Below, in pieces: positions 23,937 through 35,698 of a DNA stretch of 64,000 nucleotides; the first letter of the stretch is position 1; every line of letters begins with the position of its first letter. Position numbers and translations under genes: made by a program. The DNA lies in the NCBI RefSeq assembly GCF_947623445.1, contig NC_135247.1, forward strand, positions 15,192,501 through 15,256,500, given 5' to 3'. The notes beneath the pieces were generated by a model, which was not told the DNA's origin, made no database searches, and worked only from the letters and a program-made list of their open reading frames with translations. The DNA comes from Clavelina lepadiformis. Its lineage: Eukaryota; Chordata; Ascidiacea; Aplousobranchia; Clavelinidae.

Positions 23937-24228
23937 TTTACCCATAAAAGTCTACCATGTGGCTAGAAAGCGATCTGAGTAATTTATAATTTCTGCAGAA
24001 TTTGCAATAAAGGACTGCAACGTTTTTAGAGTCGAATATATTACGAAAAGTTCAAAAACCACTGTTCCAGAATTCTATAACTGCAAAAGAAACGATCGAA
24101 ACATCTTCGAAAAACTAAAATGTTGTTGAATTTAAAACACTTAACAAACGCGTAATTTCAAAAAAGAACACATCAACGACAGGATTCATCTCATCAATAT
24201 GCATTCGATTAATAAACGCCATAGTATT
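23937..24228. other. gap between convergent calnexin and C18orf63-like genes
   Basis: Short tail-to-tail spacer, presumably holding the 3' UTR of the minus-strand gene. No minus-strand AATAAA is evident here, so that transcript may use a variant signal or extend into the calnexin 3' UTR. Confidence 0.4.
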
Positions 24229-27200
24229 TCATAAGCTTTGTTTCGAAGCAGAGGTAAAAAATTGATTGAACATCGATTTTTTCTTGCAAGTTGAAGATTG
24301 TTGCGCCGCAACAGAAATCGCATTTACGTTGTTTTTTGACTTCAAGGCCGATGAGAAGACAGTGTCAAACTTGCACTTTTTTCGAGATTTTGCTTCAGGT
24401 ACAGCCATCGAGCTAGAAGCGCTCGCAAACAGCTGGTCAAATTTGTGCTTCATAGGTTTTGCATTTGATGTGCAAAGAGTAGTTTGTTGTTGAGTAGACA
24501 CTCTACTCCTTTTAACACAGTCTGTTCCACGTATAGCGCTAGCAACCACATTTTTCGGTGGCGCTTTGCTGCTTGCGGGGTAAATGCTCTTTGTAGAAAT
24601 TTTCTCCTTAGGGGTTTTAGGAACAACTTGGTCGGGGTAAGTCTTACATGAAGAATTAACTTCTTTGGCTGTTGAAATAAAGAAGTGCGTTTATATTCTG
24701 TCATTCTTTTTTTAAACAATGTCTGCTATCGCTTTCAGTACCTTTTGACTTTTGCATGGGTATAAATTTATTTGTTGGTGGAATAAATTTAGTTGAAGTA
24801 GGTTTTTTCGTAACAAATATAGGTTTATATTTCCCTTCAGACGTCATTGGAAATTGGGACAACAAAGCTTTGGCACGCCCATTAGATGAGTTGGCCTGCG
24901 TAGGAACTCTCTGCGTGTCTAACGCAACACAGCCAGTCATAAATTGTTACAAAAAAAATAATAGCATTTTACTTACAAACACTTCGGTGGTACAACCGTA
25001 GAAACAGGATAGTACACACTGTCCGTTCTGTTATAGAGTTAGAGTATGTAAAAAGATTACCTGATTGGTTATCAACTTTCTGAGACGTTGGAATGACGTT
25101 CTGCATAAATATTATAAAATCAATGGATAAAGTATTGCCTCAATTTTCTAATCAAAAATCTGTAGTAAAAAACATTCCCTTGAATAAAACTACTTAAAAT
25201 CAGCAAGTAAATGGTGTGAAAGAGTTAGAAAATATTGTCGTGCAAGCCTTTTATTTTAAACACGAAATATTACCCATTTGATTTGAACATAGTTTCCTAC
25301 GTTTTAGCAACGGGACAAAATCTAAAACCATTTAAAGTTTTACAAGCTTATTGTTGTTAATGAAACACTCAAAACAGGTTTTACAGTTTACTTACCGCGT
25401 TTTTCTGACGGTCATGAAATTTTGTCACGTTTGGCACAATCCGTTGAGAAGAACTACTGGGCAACATTTCTGCGCATAACTGGACATTTTGTGGCAACCC
25501 TGGCTTTAACTAAAACACATACAGCGCAATCTAAAACTTCGTAAAAGCGTAAGCAACGTAAAAGCGTAAGCAACGTAAAATCGCACACAAATTGCCGGAT
25601 AAAGCAAAACGCAAGCTTTTACCCACCTCAGCTAAACTACATAGTTTGGTGACGGCAGAACATGCTTTTGTTGAATATGTTAGAGGAATCCCACATAATC
25701 TTGGCAGTTTACATCGCACAGCAGCTATAAATTTCTAAAGAAAATTTACACATTTGACGATAATGAGCCGGCAAGTTAGAATATCAGCTAAACGCAGCTT
25801 TCAAAGTCATCATAGCTCATACTTTCGAAATGTTTTCCGTGTCACAACGTGGCATATGTTGCACAGGGTGGGTGCGGAGGCATATTAATGGATAAGTAAA
25901 ACAATCTCCGCCAATGAGTTTGAAATACACGCTACAGAAAAGACCTTTGTCTCCTTGCTCAGGTACAGTATAGCCATACTAAAAACAATTGCAAAAGTCG
26001 AACAGTTATTACATTGCATCGCAACAAGATAAAGTATGAACGTCACATGGCAATGAAAGTTTGTGGGTAAGTTAAAAAGCTTAATCTTTGCAGTTGACTA
26101 CCTGTATCAAAAATCTTCCGTTATCAAGGTGCGTTAGAATTTTGCTCAAGTCACACGGCCTGCAGAGTGCAGACAGTGTTTTATTAAGGTTAGACTTTGG
26201 CGATTGTTTTATAAAGTTTGATTTTGTAATTTTTGAGATATTGTCATACTTTCATAATTTCGCTCTCTCTCCGCATTGAAGCGTATCGTTTTCGTTTGCT
26301 CATTCACGCACAACTAACTCGACTAACTGTTCTCTTGTGTTCTCCTCTCGCGGTCAGCTGGTTTTCCGCACAGCGGGGGCGCGGCGTGACAAGAAAAACT
26401 TCTAGAAATGTATCACTTGTAGAAATACTTAATTTACATTAAATGCACTTTTTTAGTTTTGCAATTGTGATGTATACAGGAAGCCAGATGTTTTTGCTAC
26501 TAACCTGTAAAAATTCAATCAGTTTACGATGTATAGTTTTCGAGTAATTAACGATTGAAAATTTGTGTGCAGTGTCGGTCACACATAGTTAAAATAGTAA
26601 TGTCGCGCACCCAGTTTGGATAGGGTAGCGACGGTTTTGGTGCTCAAAAAGACCTTTAAAAACACTGCCTGCAGGTATGCCAATCGCCCTTGTAAGCAAT
26701 AAACATCACATCTGTTTCAAGATTGACGATATCTTCTAAGTAATACACTAAACACCGCTGTCATACGAATACACCTAACCAGCCATAACGGAGTGTTACA
26801 ATGCCTTCCTGTAAAACAATTTCCATATAATAGACGCTTCCCCGTTTGACACTCCCAAAATTGTAATAACAGGGCGATTCTTTATTGACCAATAAAAGTT
26901 AAAAAATTTATTGAAATTCTGTTTACAAAAATTTAACTTCAAAGAAAATACAAAAGAACTACAAAACCAGAAATACCACAAAACGACTTTAACTCCTTAA
27001 AATGTGATGTAGACACATTGGCCAAAAGTTTATTGAGCCAAACTTTATTATTATTATTATTATCAAAACTCTATTTTGATAATAACCTCGATATTCGATT
27101 AATACTTGTGCTTTTTAACCCGATTGTTATTTGTCCCTTTAACCCCGACTGATATTTGTGGTTTTTGGTAACTCGGGATATTGCAGATTCGTTTTAAGTT

Positions 27201-28902
27201 GTTCAGGACTTTAAGTTTTCAGTATGTCCCATAGCCGCAATTTTGTTCCAGCGAGATTGAAGTTAATAGGGGTAGTGTTTTTCGGGGTTAGGCCTACGTA
27301 TAGCGCGGTGTTTTACGGAGCGCAGTGTTTTTCCGAACCTTATACCTTACTTATATATACCTTATGTCTGCCTATACCTATACCTTACCTACCTTATAAC
27401 CTTACAATAAGCCTGTATGTTTGATGATACCTGTTGCTTGTTTCGATTGGGTATTACCTGACTCTTCCAGTATCTGCGTAAGCCTGCATAATCCTTAAGC
27501 ACGTTTCCATTGATGTCACCAGCTGGTACTTTTCGACTGATTCCAACGAGTTCTCCTCTACTCATGGTAGGAAGGACGTGACACCAAGCGTTGTTTATCG
27601 CGCACCATGGTATTTCGTAATTGGGGTCCTGGTTAAATTTTTCGATAGCCTATATGAAGACAATCGTTCGCATGTTAATGTAACCCTTTTCGATATCGCA
27701 TTTTGTTGCATAGGAGGCGACTTTATTTGTCAAAAAGTGTTCAAATTTGCATGCGCTCTTTAGTTTTTAGCAATGCTACATAGAGATAAAAACATGACAA
27801 CTTACTTCCGGACAAATCCCAAAGCTATCAAGTTTCGGTGGTGGCAACCTGATACAATGTGGCTTTATTTTGAGCACTAGCTCATTTTGTGCAATGGTTA
27901 AATCAAAATCTGGTACCACAAAAAGATGGTTAAAGTTCAATTGCAAACACGGCTATGTTCGCTTTGAAAAAAGCTCGGACTTGTTTGCTTACCAACGGCG
28001 TCCATCTTGCCATTGCAATTCAAAAAGTCTTTGTGATTGACGAGCAAATTCTTTACTTGATGCCAGTCAGAAGATAACCTGAAGCAAGAGGTGTAGCGCA
28101 CACATCGTTCTAGTGTTAGGCCTACATTCCTCGTAAGTGAAGCATTGGTAACCTGAAGGAATAATAAATTCCATAATGTCGACTCCGTATAAAAAATGTA
28201 ACCTGACAGTATCATCTGTGCCAGTTATATCGCTTTGCGAAGCTATTCTCCTAAAACGACGCTTTTTATGGCAGTCGGTATGTTGTAAGCTAGTTCAATC
28301 TGCCAACTATTTCCTGTTTTGAAACTTTCTCTTCTGACCTAGTGCCACACTTATCTAAACAAGCAAACTGCAAGAGTCTGCACTTCTGTCTAACACTCTA
28401 ACATATCTCGTAATGCTCACCTTTAAATTTAGTTTTTGACAAAAAACACCAAACTTCTTCTTATAAAACTCTACGTGAGCGATAACGTCAATGAGCGTTT
28501 TATCTGTAGTATGTGGGGCTGCAAGCACGTCATGGCAAATAAAAAGAAGTTGTCTGCATTTCACTATCTGTAAAATAAGCACAATACGTTATTTCCATCT
28601 TTCAATTTACCTAACTATGTTCGTTACTGAACCTTCGGGTCTTTTTGATGTCTATGACCAACGAAACTGGCTGCCAATCTACCCACAAGATTAGTTTTAG
28701 AATCAAAGAAATCAAAATAGACCTTGGAAGTTTTATGCTTCTTTTATTTTAAATGGGTTGTCACATATTAGTACGGGACCTTTGATAAGCTAACCTGAGA
28801 ATGTAACGTTAAGCTTGCTTTTCCATCAGGAACCATCAACTGCACATGGCAAAACTGATTAACAGGTGGAAGTTTGGCAAAGTAGATTTGTGTTTCGGTC
28901 AT
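24229..28902 (-). CDS. C18orf63: C18orf63 family protein, function unknown
   Basis: Eleven exons, all in phase: 28902-28795, 28567-28421, 28152-27993, 27909-27806, 27649-27458, 25978-25823, 25734-25627, 25509-25396, 25100-25061, 24918-24742 and 24668-24229. The product is 581 residues (human 685). The first 300 or so residues match the human uncharacterised protein C18orf63 block by block. Examples are CRQLLFICHDVL (human CRQLLFLHQDIL), CIRLPPPKL (CTIRLPPPEL), NAWCHVLPTM (SNWCYVLPSM), VYFKLIGGDCFTYPL (IYFKMIGERTFTYPL) and CKLPRLCGIP (SKLPHICGFP). The remainder is basic, Ser/Lys-rich and probably disordered, with a KFIPP/KFIPM pair and three copies of a C-terminal motif (24244-24444). No enzyme motif, signal peptide or membrane helix is seen. 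The human gene is mainly known from testis expression and no function is assigned. The splice site before LKPGLPQN (25509) could shift by a codon or two. Identity is good for the N-terminal half. Confidence 0.85.
24244..24444 (-). repeat. three copies of a basic-F-acidic/N-x-x-F motif in the C18orf63-like protein
   Basis: The last exon encodes KFDQLFASAS (24415-24444), KFDTVFSSAL (24343-24372) and MFNQFFTSAS (24244-24273). Each follows a Lys-rich stretch. Consensus: basic cluster, [KM]-F-[DN]-x-[LVF]-F-[AST]-S-A. Spacing is 24 and 33 residues, so they read as repeated short linear motifs in a disordered tail rather than a folded domain. Confidence 0.6.
25540..25580. repeat. 17-bp tandem duplication in an intron
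   Basis: CGTAAAAGCGTAAGCAA occurs twice in perfect tandem, with a partial third start (CGTAAAA), inside the short intron between exons 7 and 8 of the C18orf63-like gene. Confidence 0.7.
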
Positions 28903-31551
28903 AGCCTAATAAGTTTCAGTTACAGTAATTGCGAGGATTCTCACAAGCCAGCATCAAATACAACCAAGCAATTTTTTTTGAACAGTTGAGTAGAATAATA
29001 CCAAATTTGCCTAACAAAAATAAAAAGGTTCAGGTCAAACGAACCACAAATACCGTAATTAAGATTTGTTGAATGATCCCCTGGTACTTGCGCAAATAGG
29101 TACGCACCATAATCTACCGTAACGATATAGGCTACCTGCATCACTTGCGGTACCGTATAGTATAACTTATATAGTAAGAAAAACAGGTTTAAGGCAAGCT
29201 ATTCATATCCGCAAAATGCACTTATGATTTATATGGACTACATTATTGTTTCTTGGACTTACGTTGTGCTTACGGTAAATTAAAGTAACCTACCAGTAAA
29301 GACAGTAGCCATACAATCTCCATGCGCCTGTGATACCGGGACGCTGCAAATCGCTTTTAAGTTTCAATTGGTTCAAGTAAGGTCTCATATAATATGCCAT
29401 GTAATTTTTGTCATACAAGTAGGCCTACGGTATGAGTTCTCAGCAAGCTCCAGCATGAGTCAGACCATGTCATATACAGTACATTTAAGTTAACTCATTT
29501 AATCTTACGGTGTTTTGTATGTTTTCATTCGTTTTCTTAGACTGAATGTTTGTGTTTCTGATACAATTTACCTGTTGGTTAAAAGTTTAGGCCTAAACAT
29601 TGTTCGATCTACTGCAAATATCGCTGGGTAAAAGTTAGGCTAAGCATAAAGTCTAAACCTGGCGTTCTGGGCTCTCGTATCGTTTCCTTTTCGATATTAA
29701 CTGAAATACTTGCCTACCGGTACTACGCCATTTAATTTAACAGCCAGTACTGAGTACGCGCGTCTATCGCTGAAGTGCAGAAACACGTGATGCATTTGTT
29801 AGACCCCTGCTGCCTAAATTGTGACCTTATTTCATTGTGCACTTCTGTACAGGACGCGCGTATAGGCCTAGGTCTATTTCCTGACAACTTGTCAAGTAGC
29901 GTGATTAGCCTATTCGTTAAAAATAGTTCAAAGAGTACCAACTATACAGTAGAAGTAGCCCAAACAAAACATTTAGTAACACGGACATCGTAATAGCAGC
30001 CCAATCTGTAACACCGCTACAAGTAGGTTAGCGTTACCGGCTAGCCCAACCTTTGTCCAACTTTTTTTGGCGTGCACTTAAGCGAAAGAAGAAAGACAAA
30101 TTCACAGACGTCTTCTTACTTTGAACGGTTTTACCATAGACATCTATAAAAACTATTTACTATTACTATGTTGCCAACGTAAGTGAACACTGAGTTGAGC
30201 AGTAAATACAGGGCGCTGCGCCATACTATCCAATTTCAAGACTTAAAATAGACTACCAGTATGGTACTATGGTAACGGAACATTTAACCTAGCGCTGACA
30301 AATGTCTCTGCCCGATTTAAACTCTGTGGTAATTCCTCACCGCTTGGGCTCAGGTTACCCAGCTTATCTTTCTGCATTGTTTCATTAAGTAGGTTCACCG
30401 TGCAATACAAAAAAATTAGAATAGCAAAGAAGAGTTTCTGGATATATCCGGTTAGCTGGGCAGGAACAGGAACTCTTTTTTTCCCTATTACCTTCTATAT
30501 GTTTGCAATTTTGGTTGCCAATTTAAACAAAATTGTACATATTAGCATTATCACAAGTACCTAGGTTATTGTGTTTGAAGCATTACTTTCAAATTGTTTA
30601 GCTTAAATGTGTATTTTGATCAAGGGGTTCCTTCAGCTGTTGAAATCCAATGGTTATGACATTGCTTGTTAAATTAATAACCACATTTTCTGTGGGAACA
30701 ACTTTATAAGCTGTACTTGAATATAATTTCTTAACAACGACGTTCATTCAAAAACAAAGCCGAAACTTTTGCTCTATGTGTGATGAGTTAATTTTGAGTA
30801 AGTACAGAAGACACCTGAGCAATAAAATTAAATGTTTGTATTGCCGTATGCATATCTTGGGTGCGCAGTTGGCCACCAAGATAAAGATTGAGCTCCATAC
30901 TTTTTTTGCTTAGACTGCAGTAACAAACTTATCAAATGGTTTGGTGGAAAAGTTGTGTCTCTGGGGTTTGCTGTACCAAAAGTATGAAGAAAACAGAAAG
31001 ACTGCACCACAAACTGTTATTTCTGCCTCACCAAAATAGAAGGGTATAACTAGAAAACTCAAAAAACATTAGGTCTATATACCTTACCCAAATCTACCAT
31101 GTGTTATTCGCCCGTCTCCACAGCCTGCCGAACTGCTAGTATCAAAGCCTTTGTAGCTGTCTGCAACGGTTGAAAGATGATGATGCCTGAAATGAAGTAT
31201 ATCTGACTCTATATGATGTTGAAGGCTGCATGTTTATCTCGGCATTACACTTGTTTGACAGAACGGCCAACAGATAAAACTTTATTGACAGAAATAAACA
31301 GATAAACTTCAAATGACATATGGTTGAAAACACAAACACTTATAAAGGAATATAATTAACAAAAGAACCTTATGTTAAACGAGAAAACAAAAAGTTATAG
31401 TAAAATTGTCCTATCAGGTGGTTCGACCGCCACACCTTCATCTGGTCTACCAGTAATAGCTAAGTGATACATCTGCTGAATGTTATGAAAACTCAAACAC
31501 TGACGTTGATCTTTGTCTGAGTGAGAAAAGACAAAGTTACATTTCATTATT
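28903..31551. other. intergenic DNA upstream of the C18orf63-like gene
   Basis: No gene is supported. The first bases must hold the promoter of the minus-strand gene; a 3' splice-site-like TTATTAG lies three bases before its ATG. The remaining open frames are short and overlap on both strands. An AT-rich intergenic stretch with no clear repeat until the transposon remnant at 31552. Confidence 0.35.
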
Positions 31552-32380
31552 CAAGAAAATTTGAGTGATCTTGTACATGACTTAAATCTACATAAAAAGA
31601 AAGGTGACCTCTTGTCATCAGGCTAACAGCAATAGAACTTACTCTTGGAGCAAAGGTTACATTCTATCGACAAAAATTTAAAAATGTATCAAATCCAGTT
31701 TTTGCTGATGATAATTACTGCAACAACATTCCTGGATTGTTTGAAATAATAAACCATGACCAAAATGATTGAAGACTCTTTGTAGACAGTTTGAATGAAT
31801 GTATGAAAGCTGTGCTTTTGCATGAAATAAACGATTTACCATTCGTACCATAAGTGTCATACTCGAAAACACTAAAAGAAGCCAATATTTCTTTGCGGCT
31901 TATATTGAATGAAATAGATTACACCATCAATAGACGGTTGGTTTGCGCTGATTAGGAAGTAGTTGATATGTTGACAGAGCTCCAATTGGGCTACACACAC
32001 TGGGTTTGTAGCGAACATCACAAAAAGAAACACTAGCCCTTCCGAAATGTTGATAACTCTGGTTAATGTTATGATGTCACTGCGATACCATTAGTTTTAC
32101 AGGAAAGAATAATCCTTCCCCCCATCAAAATGGGAGAAAATAATTGCATATCAAACTGGGGTTTTTCAAACTATTTGGGAAAGTTTTTAACAAAGACTTC
32201 AACTTCTTACAAGCTACCTATTCCAATTTGTCAAATGCTAAAATTAATAAAAATGTTTTCGTTGGACCACTAATACGAAAGCTGCTTCACTAAATCAAAA
32301 GCTTGACAAAACGTTGAAGGAAGATGAATGGTTGGAACTCTTTCAAAGAACTGATGCCAAAAGTTCTTAAGTTCACGTCG
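31552..32380 (+). pseudogene. decayed transposon-type ORF
   Basis: Conceptual translation, switching frame at several points, recovers ordered blocks of a repeated ORF family found in many copies in invertebrate genomes. In order they are SDLVHDLNLHKKK-DLLSSG, GAKVTFYRQ, RLFVDSLNECMKAVLLHEI (compare the family block WRLFIDSSKxSLKAVLLHNGN), LHIKLGF and LSNAKINKNVFVGPLIRKLL (compare DAKIKEGVFVGPQIRELI). Stops and frameshifts separate the blocks, so it cannot encode a protein. I recognise the family from memory and cannot name its transposon superfamily with confidence. It ends directly against a hAT-like terminus at 32389. Confidence 0.6.
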
Positions 32381-32388
32381 CTCTAGCT

Positions 32389-32440
32389 CAGGGGTCGGCA
32401 ACCTGCGGCTCTTTCATCTTTCTGATGCGGCTCTTATTAA
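32389..32440 (+). mobile_element. hAT-like terminal sequence, unpaired
   Basis: CAGGGGTCGGCAACCTGCGG followed by CTCTTTC is the widespread terminal signature of one group of hAT elements. No opposite end (the reverse complement) was found within the next kilobase, so this is a truncated or nested fragment. Confidence 0.5.
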
Positions 32441-33320
32441 TTTTATTGCTACAGTAGAAACAAACAGAAGAACACTCGTGTCTTTATCTCACTGAGCACA
32501 TTATAGTAATCACTAGGGCAACCAAAAGTCAATAAGGTCAATTTTTTTAACCTGCTCAGAATGCTATGAAACAAGCACAAAACAAATTTCAGCTGTGTAC
32601 GACGTGTGGTATAGAAGTTATTAGGTCAAATAAAGTCAAAATGTTACGTTAGGTCACAATACGGTCAATTTGTTTCTTTAGGTCTTCTTTTTAGGTCAAA
32701 ATCTATTAAACTTGTAATTTTGTAACCATTTTGCAATATTGTTCTTCCGTTTTTCTCTTTTTTTGTACCGCAAACAATTCCAGTGCCCCAAATTATACTT
32801 AGAACCAAAGCCACAAGAGAGGGAAGCGTAACATCATTACTTCTTAGTTACATACACTACTTATACTACAGTTTTTAAGTTACAAATAGATTTTGAAGTA
32901 TTTCAAAATCCTCGACTAAGTATCAGTTCAGTTACCCGTAACTATTAGTTTTTAATGTCCTATTGCCTCATCCATAATTTTCGTTTGTTGAAATGAGTAA
33001 TTATACTTGAGTCAAAGGAAGAGAGACATATATAACCTACTATATTTTAGTGTTAATGAGTTTAAAAATGTTGCTGAAAAAACACCATTTAATCCACCCT
33101 GCATTTGTTGATGCTGCATTTTTAGATGTTGACTTCGAATCAAAAACCGTTCAGGAATTAGGTTATCATCCAGCACAACAGAAGAATCCACTGAAAAACT
33201 GAACAGCAAATAAAGCAAGTGAACATTTAAATGAACGCAGGATAAATAGCATCTCATCCTACGCATAGTGAAGCTTTAGAATTTAGATTCCCCAAATGAC
33301 ATATCACTTAATTATATCGT

Positions 33321-33480
33321 TAGCCGTTTGGCAATGCCAGCATTGATAGTAATGGGTGAGCTAATTCCCGATGATCACGACATCACCAAAGAAAAAAACA
33401 ACTACATAATTCTGCAGAAGATTATTAAGCTTTTATTGGAATTATGGTCTACAACTCTACATCGACGATTCGTTTGAAAA
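33321..33480 (+). pseudogene. possible second transposon ORF fragment
   Basis: One frame reads SRLAMPALIVMGELIPDDHD and onwards to a stop at about 33476. The pattern (LP-hydrophobic-G-x-x-IP-[DE]-D followed by a Leu-rich helix) recalls a block in repeated ORFs of animal genomes, but there are no flanking conserved blocks. Weak call. Confidence 0.2.
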
Positions 33481-35192
33481 CAAAGCTTCAAAGTGCCGAG
33501 AGATACGCTTATGGCACTTATGCAAGTGGAAGAAAACGGAAACAAAAGATATGGTGGTAATTATTTTAGTGTAACCTACTAATTCGTATAAAAGCAGCAA
33601 ACGGAATATTGGAGTATTTTAAAAGAACTTAGGGGAACGTGGGATAAAGCGGATCATTCAAGGATTGAACCATTACAATCCACTAAATTAAGGAAAACAT
33701 CTGATTTTTCGTTATTAGTATGAACTCTGATATATTTCCCTAATATTTCAAATGCTTCTTCATTGGCTTTTAGCTTTCCTGCATAATTTTTTTGTCATTT
33801 AAATACAGTTCAAATAATCAATAGTAATACATTAGTAGACTAGGCTATAAGCTCTCTGTAACCAACCGCCCTCCCCCCAAAAATATTCTGGCGGCGCCAC
33901 TACTCAGATTTTTTCTTGTATATATAGGCTAATCCTAGGAGAGTTGCTACGTAATGCTATGTAGCCTTATGCTCATAATGCCAGACGTGACCATACAACC
34001 TGAAGATCTATTTGCAAAATCACATTGCGCTCACGAGAAATTACTCAATTGCCTAGAATTATACATCTTGAGGCTTCTTCTATTATAAACCTAACAATGA
34101 AATTATCTTCTTAAAATTGCCTAGAATTATAAGCTATATATTGAGGCTTCTTATACGACACATAATTTCCTGTGATAGCCATATCACAAACGATGGTACA
34201 GTGTGTGATTTCAAGGCACAGAGACATTTTGATTTGAGATCATTATTTAGAGCTACTCGCAATAATGAGACAAAAAAGAAGATGAAAAGGGGACTGCCAA
34301 AAACACTGAGATGCAATTACTTTTGGAGGATCGATTAACATAGTTTGGTCTATATTATTGCTTTTATTTATCAACGGCCCGATATCTCTGTGGATATAAC
34401 CTTTTCTAATTGATTTATTAAAAAGAGAGGGATTTTCGGCGTTATAGGCACTGGGTTTTGAAACTTAGCCATGTCTCAACAGTTCAAAAGTGTATGGTTT
34501 ATCTTCACCAAGTAAATTAAACGTTTTACAAAACCTTGTGTAGTTTTTTTACATTGCAGTTAATTGGTTAGCATTTTCCTGAAATGATTATGCTTAATTT
34601 TATTGTATTAACCATATCTATAGATATGATTGGTGAGCCAAAAAATGACATTTTCTGCAAATACGAAATTTTTACGTTGCTTGTACATTAAAGCCTACGT
34701 TTAATTCAGATGAGAAACAGATATTTATAGTGTTATTTCCTTTACTTACAGAATTGTGCATTTTTTAATACTTTTGAATATTAACAACAACAACAACAAT
34801 ATTAACTACGAACTGGTGAGTAAAACAATTGTTTATAAGCTGTCACTATTTCAACAGAAAGAGTCGCATGTTTAAAGCTATTTTTACAATTTTTTGTTAA
34901 CCGAACTTGAATGCAATAAGTTAATAACATAGTAACCTAAATCACACCCGTGTTTTGTGTTCGATAAACAGTGGCTCTACCTGGACGGAACTTGGCGCTA
35001 CCGTTAGTTGCTATTACGTGGCGCTGCCGTTGTGATGTCGTTCGGCAAGGCATTGACGACGCTTGCTCCTGTTCAGTGAACCTGGTGAACAATTCTAAAT
35101 TCAGGGAATGCTTTATAAAAGTATGCGAAAACACAAATAAAAAATGTGTGACAATCAGAATTGCACAAAGGCTAGCCTAGCTGAATAACCTT

Positions 35193-35312
35193 GGCTCGAG
35201 CGATGAGGAATCGTCGCCGGGTTCATGGTATGGTATGATAAGTTGATAACGTTTATCCTCGGTCTGAGGAAAGTCTTTGCGCGACATCCCGCGATTTTTA
35301 ATCGCTTGAGCC
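35193..35312. repeat. hairpin repeat with 12-bp arms
   Basis: GGCTCGAGCGAT (35193-35204) is mirrored by ATCGCTTGAGCC (35301-35312) with one mismatch. Inside, AGTCTTTGCGCGAC is itself inverted just outside the right arm as GTCGTGCAAAGA. The core is shared with the copy near 6551. A (CAGT)n run follows at 35342. Structure suggests a small foldback element. Confidence 0.5.
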
Positions 35313-35341
35313 TCTTAGCCTAAGTCGTGCAAAGAATTTGC

Positions 35342-35365
35342 TCAGTCAGTCAGTCAGTCAGTCAA
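35342..35365 (+). repeat. (CAGT)n microsatellite
   Basis: About five to six perfect units of a four-base repeat directly after the hairpin repeat, before AAAGTTTTATTGCC. Microsatellite tails of this kind often sit at the edge of mobile elements. Confidence 0.75.
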
Positions 35366-35590
35366 AGTTTTATTGCCATCTACCAGTCTTGCAGTCTATC
35401 GCCTGACTGAATTTCAAAAGTAAACAATGTTAGGCTAGTTAATTCCGGCATGTCCGTAATAGGCCTATTATGCACCACGGAAGCGTTTTATTCTTTGAAA
35501 GAGTTAGACATAGATCCCTATGTATAGGTTATAGGCCTACAGTATAGGCTATCTCGGTATCAGTAAGCTACCAAGTACTGGTAGGCATTT

Positions 35591-35622
35591 TTATACTAGA
35601 CCCCAGCTGCTCAAATTGTGAG
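35591..35622 (+). repeat. fragment of the palindromic repeat family
   Basis: TATACTAGACCCCAGCTGCT followed by CAAATTGTGAG matches the interior of the elements at 16245-16344 and 17406-17506. Only about 30 bases remain. It lies about 80 bases before the B4GALT start codon. Confidence 0.55.
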
Positions 35623-35698
35623 TGTTATTGTGTTATTTCTAGAATTTTTCTATTTGAAGAAGCCATGTTCATATGCAGCATGAGCTTTCATCAGGCAT

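Noticed and set aside
26080..26180. Minus-strand stretch PCDLSKILTHLDNGRF as an exon of the C18orf63-like gene
   Set aside because: The exon at 25823-25978 fits the same part of the family far better (YFKLIG, FTYPL) and joins in phase on both sides; this stretch lies in the intron before it.
35190..35230. tRNA-derived SINE head
   Set aside because: GGGTTCATGG only loosely resembles a B box and no A box or cloverleaf could be drawn.
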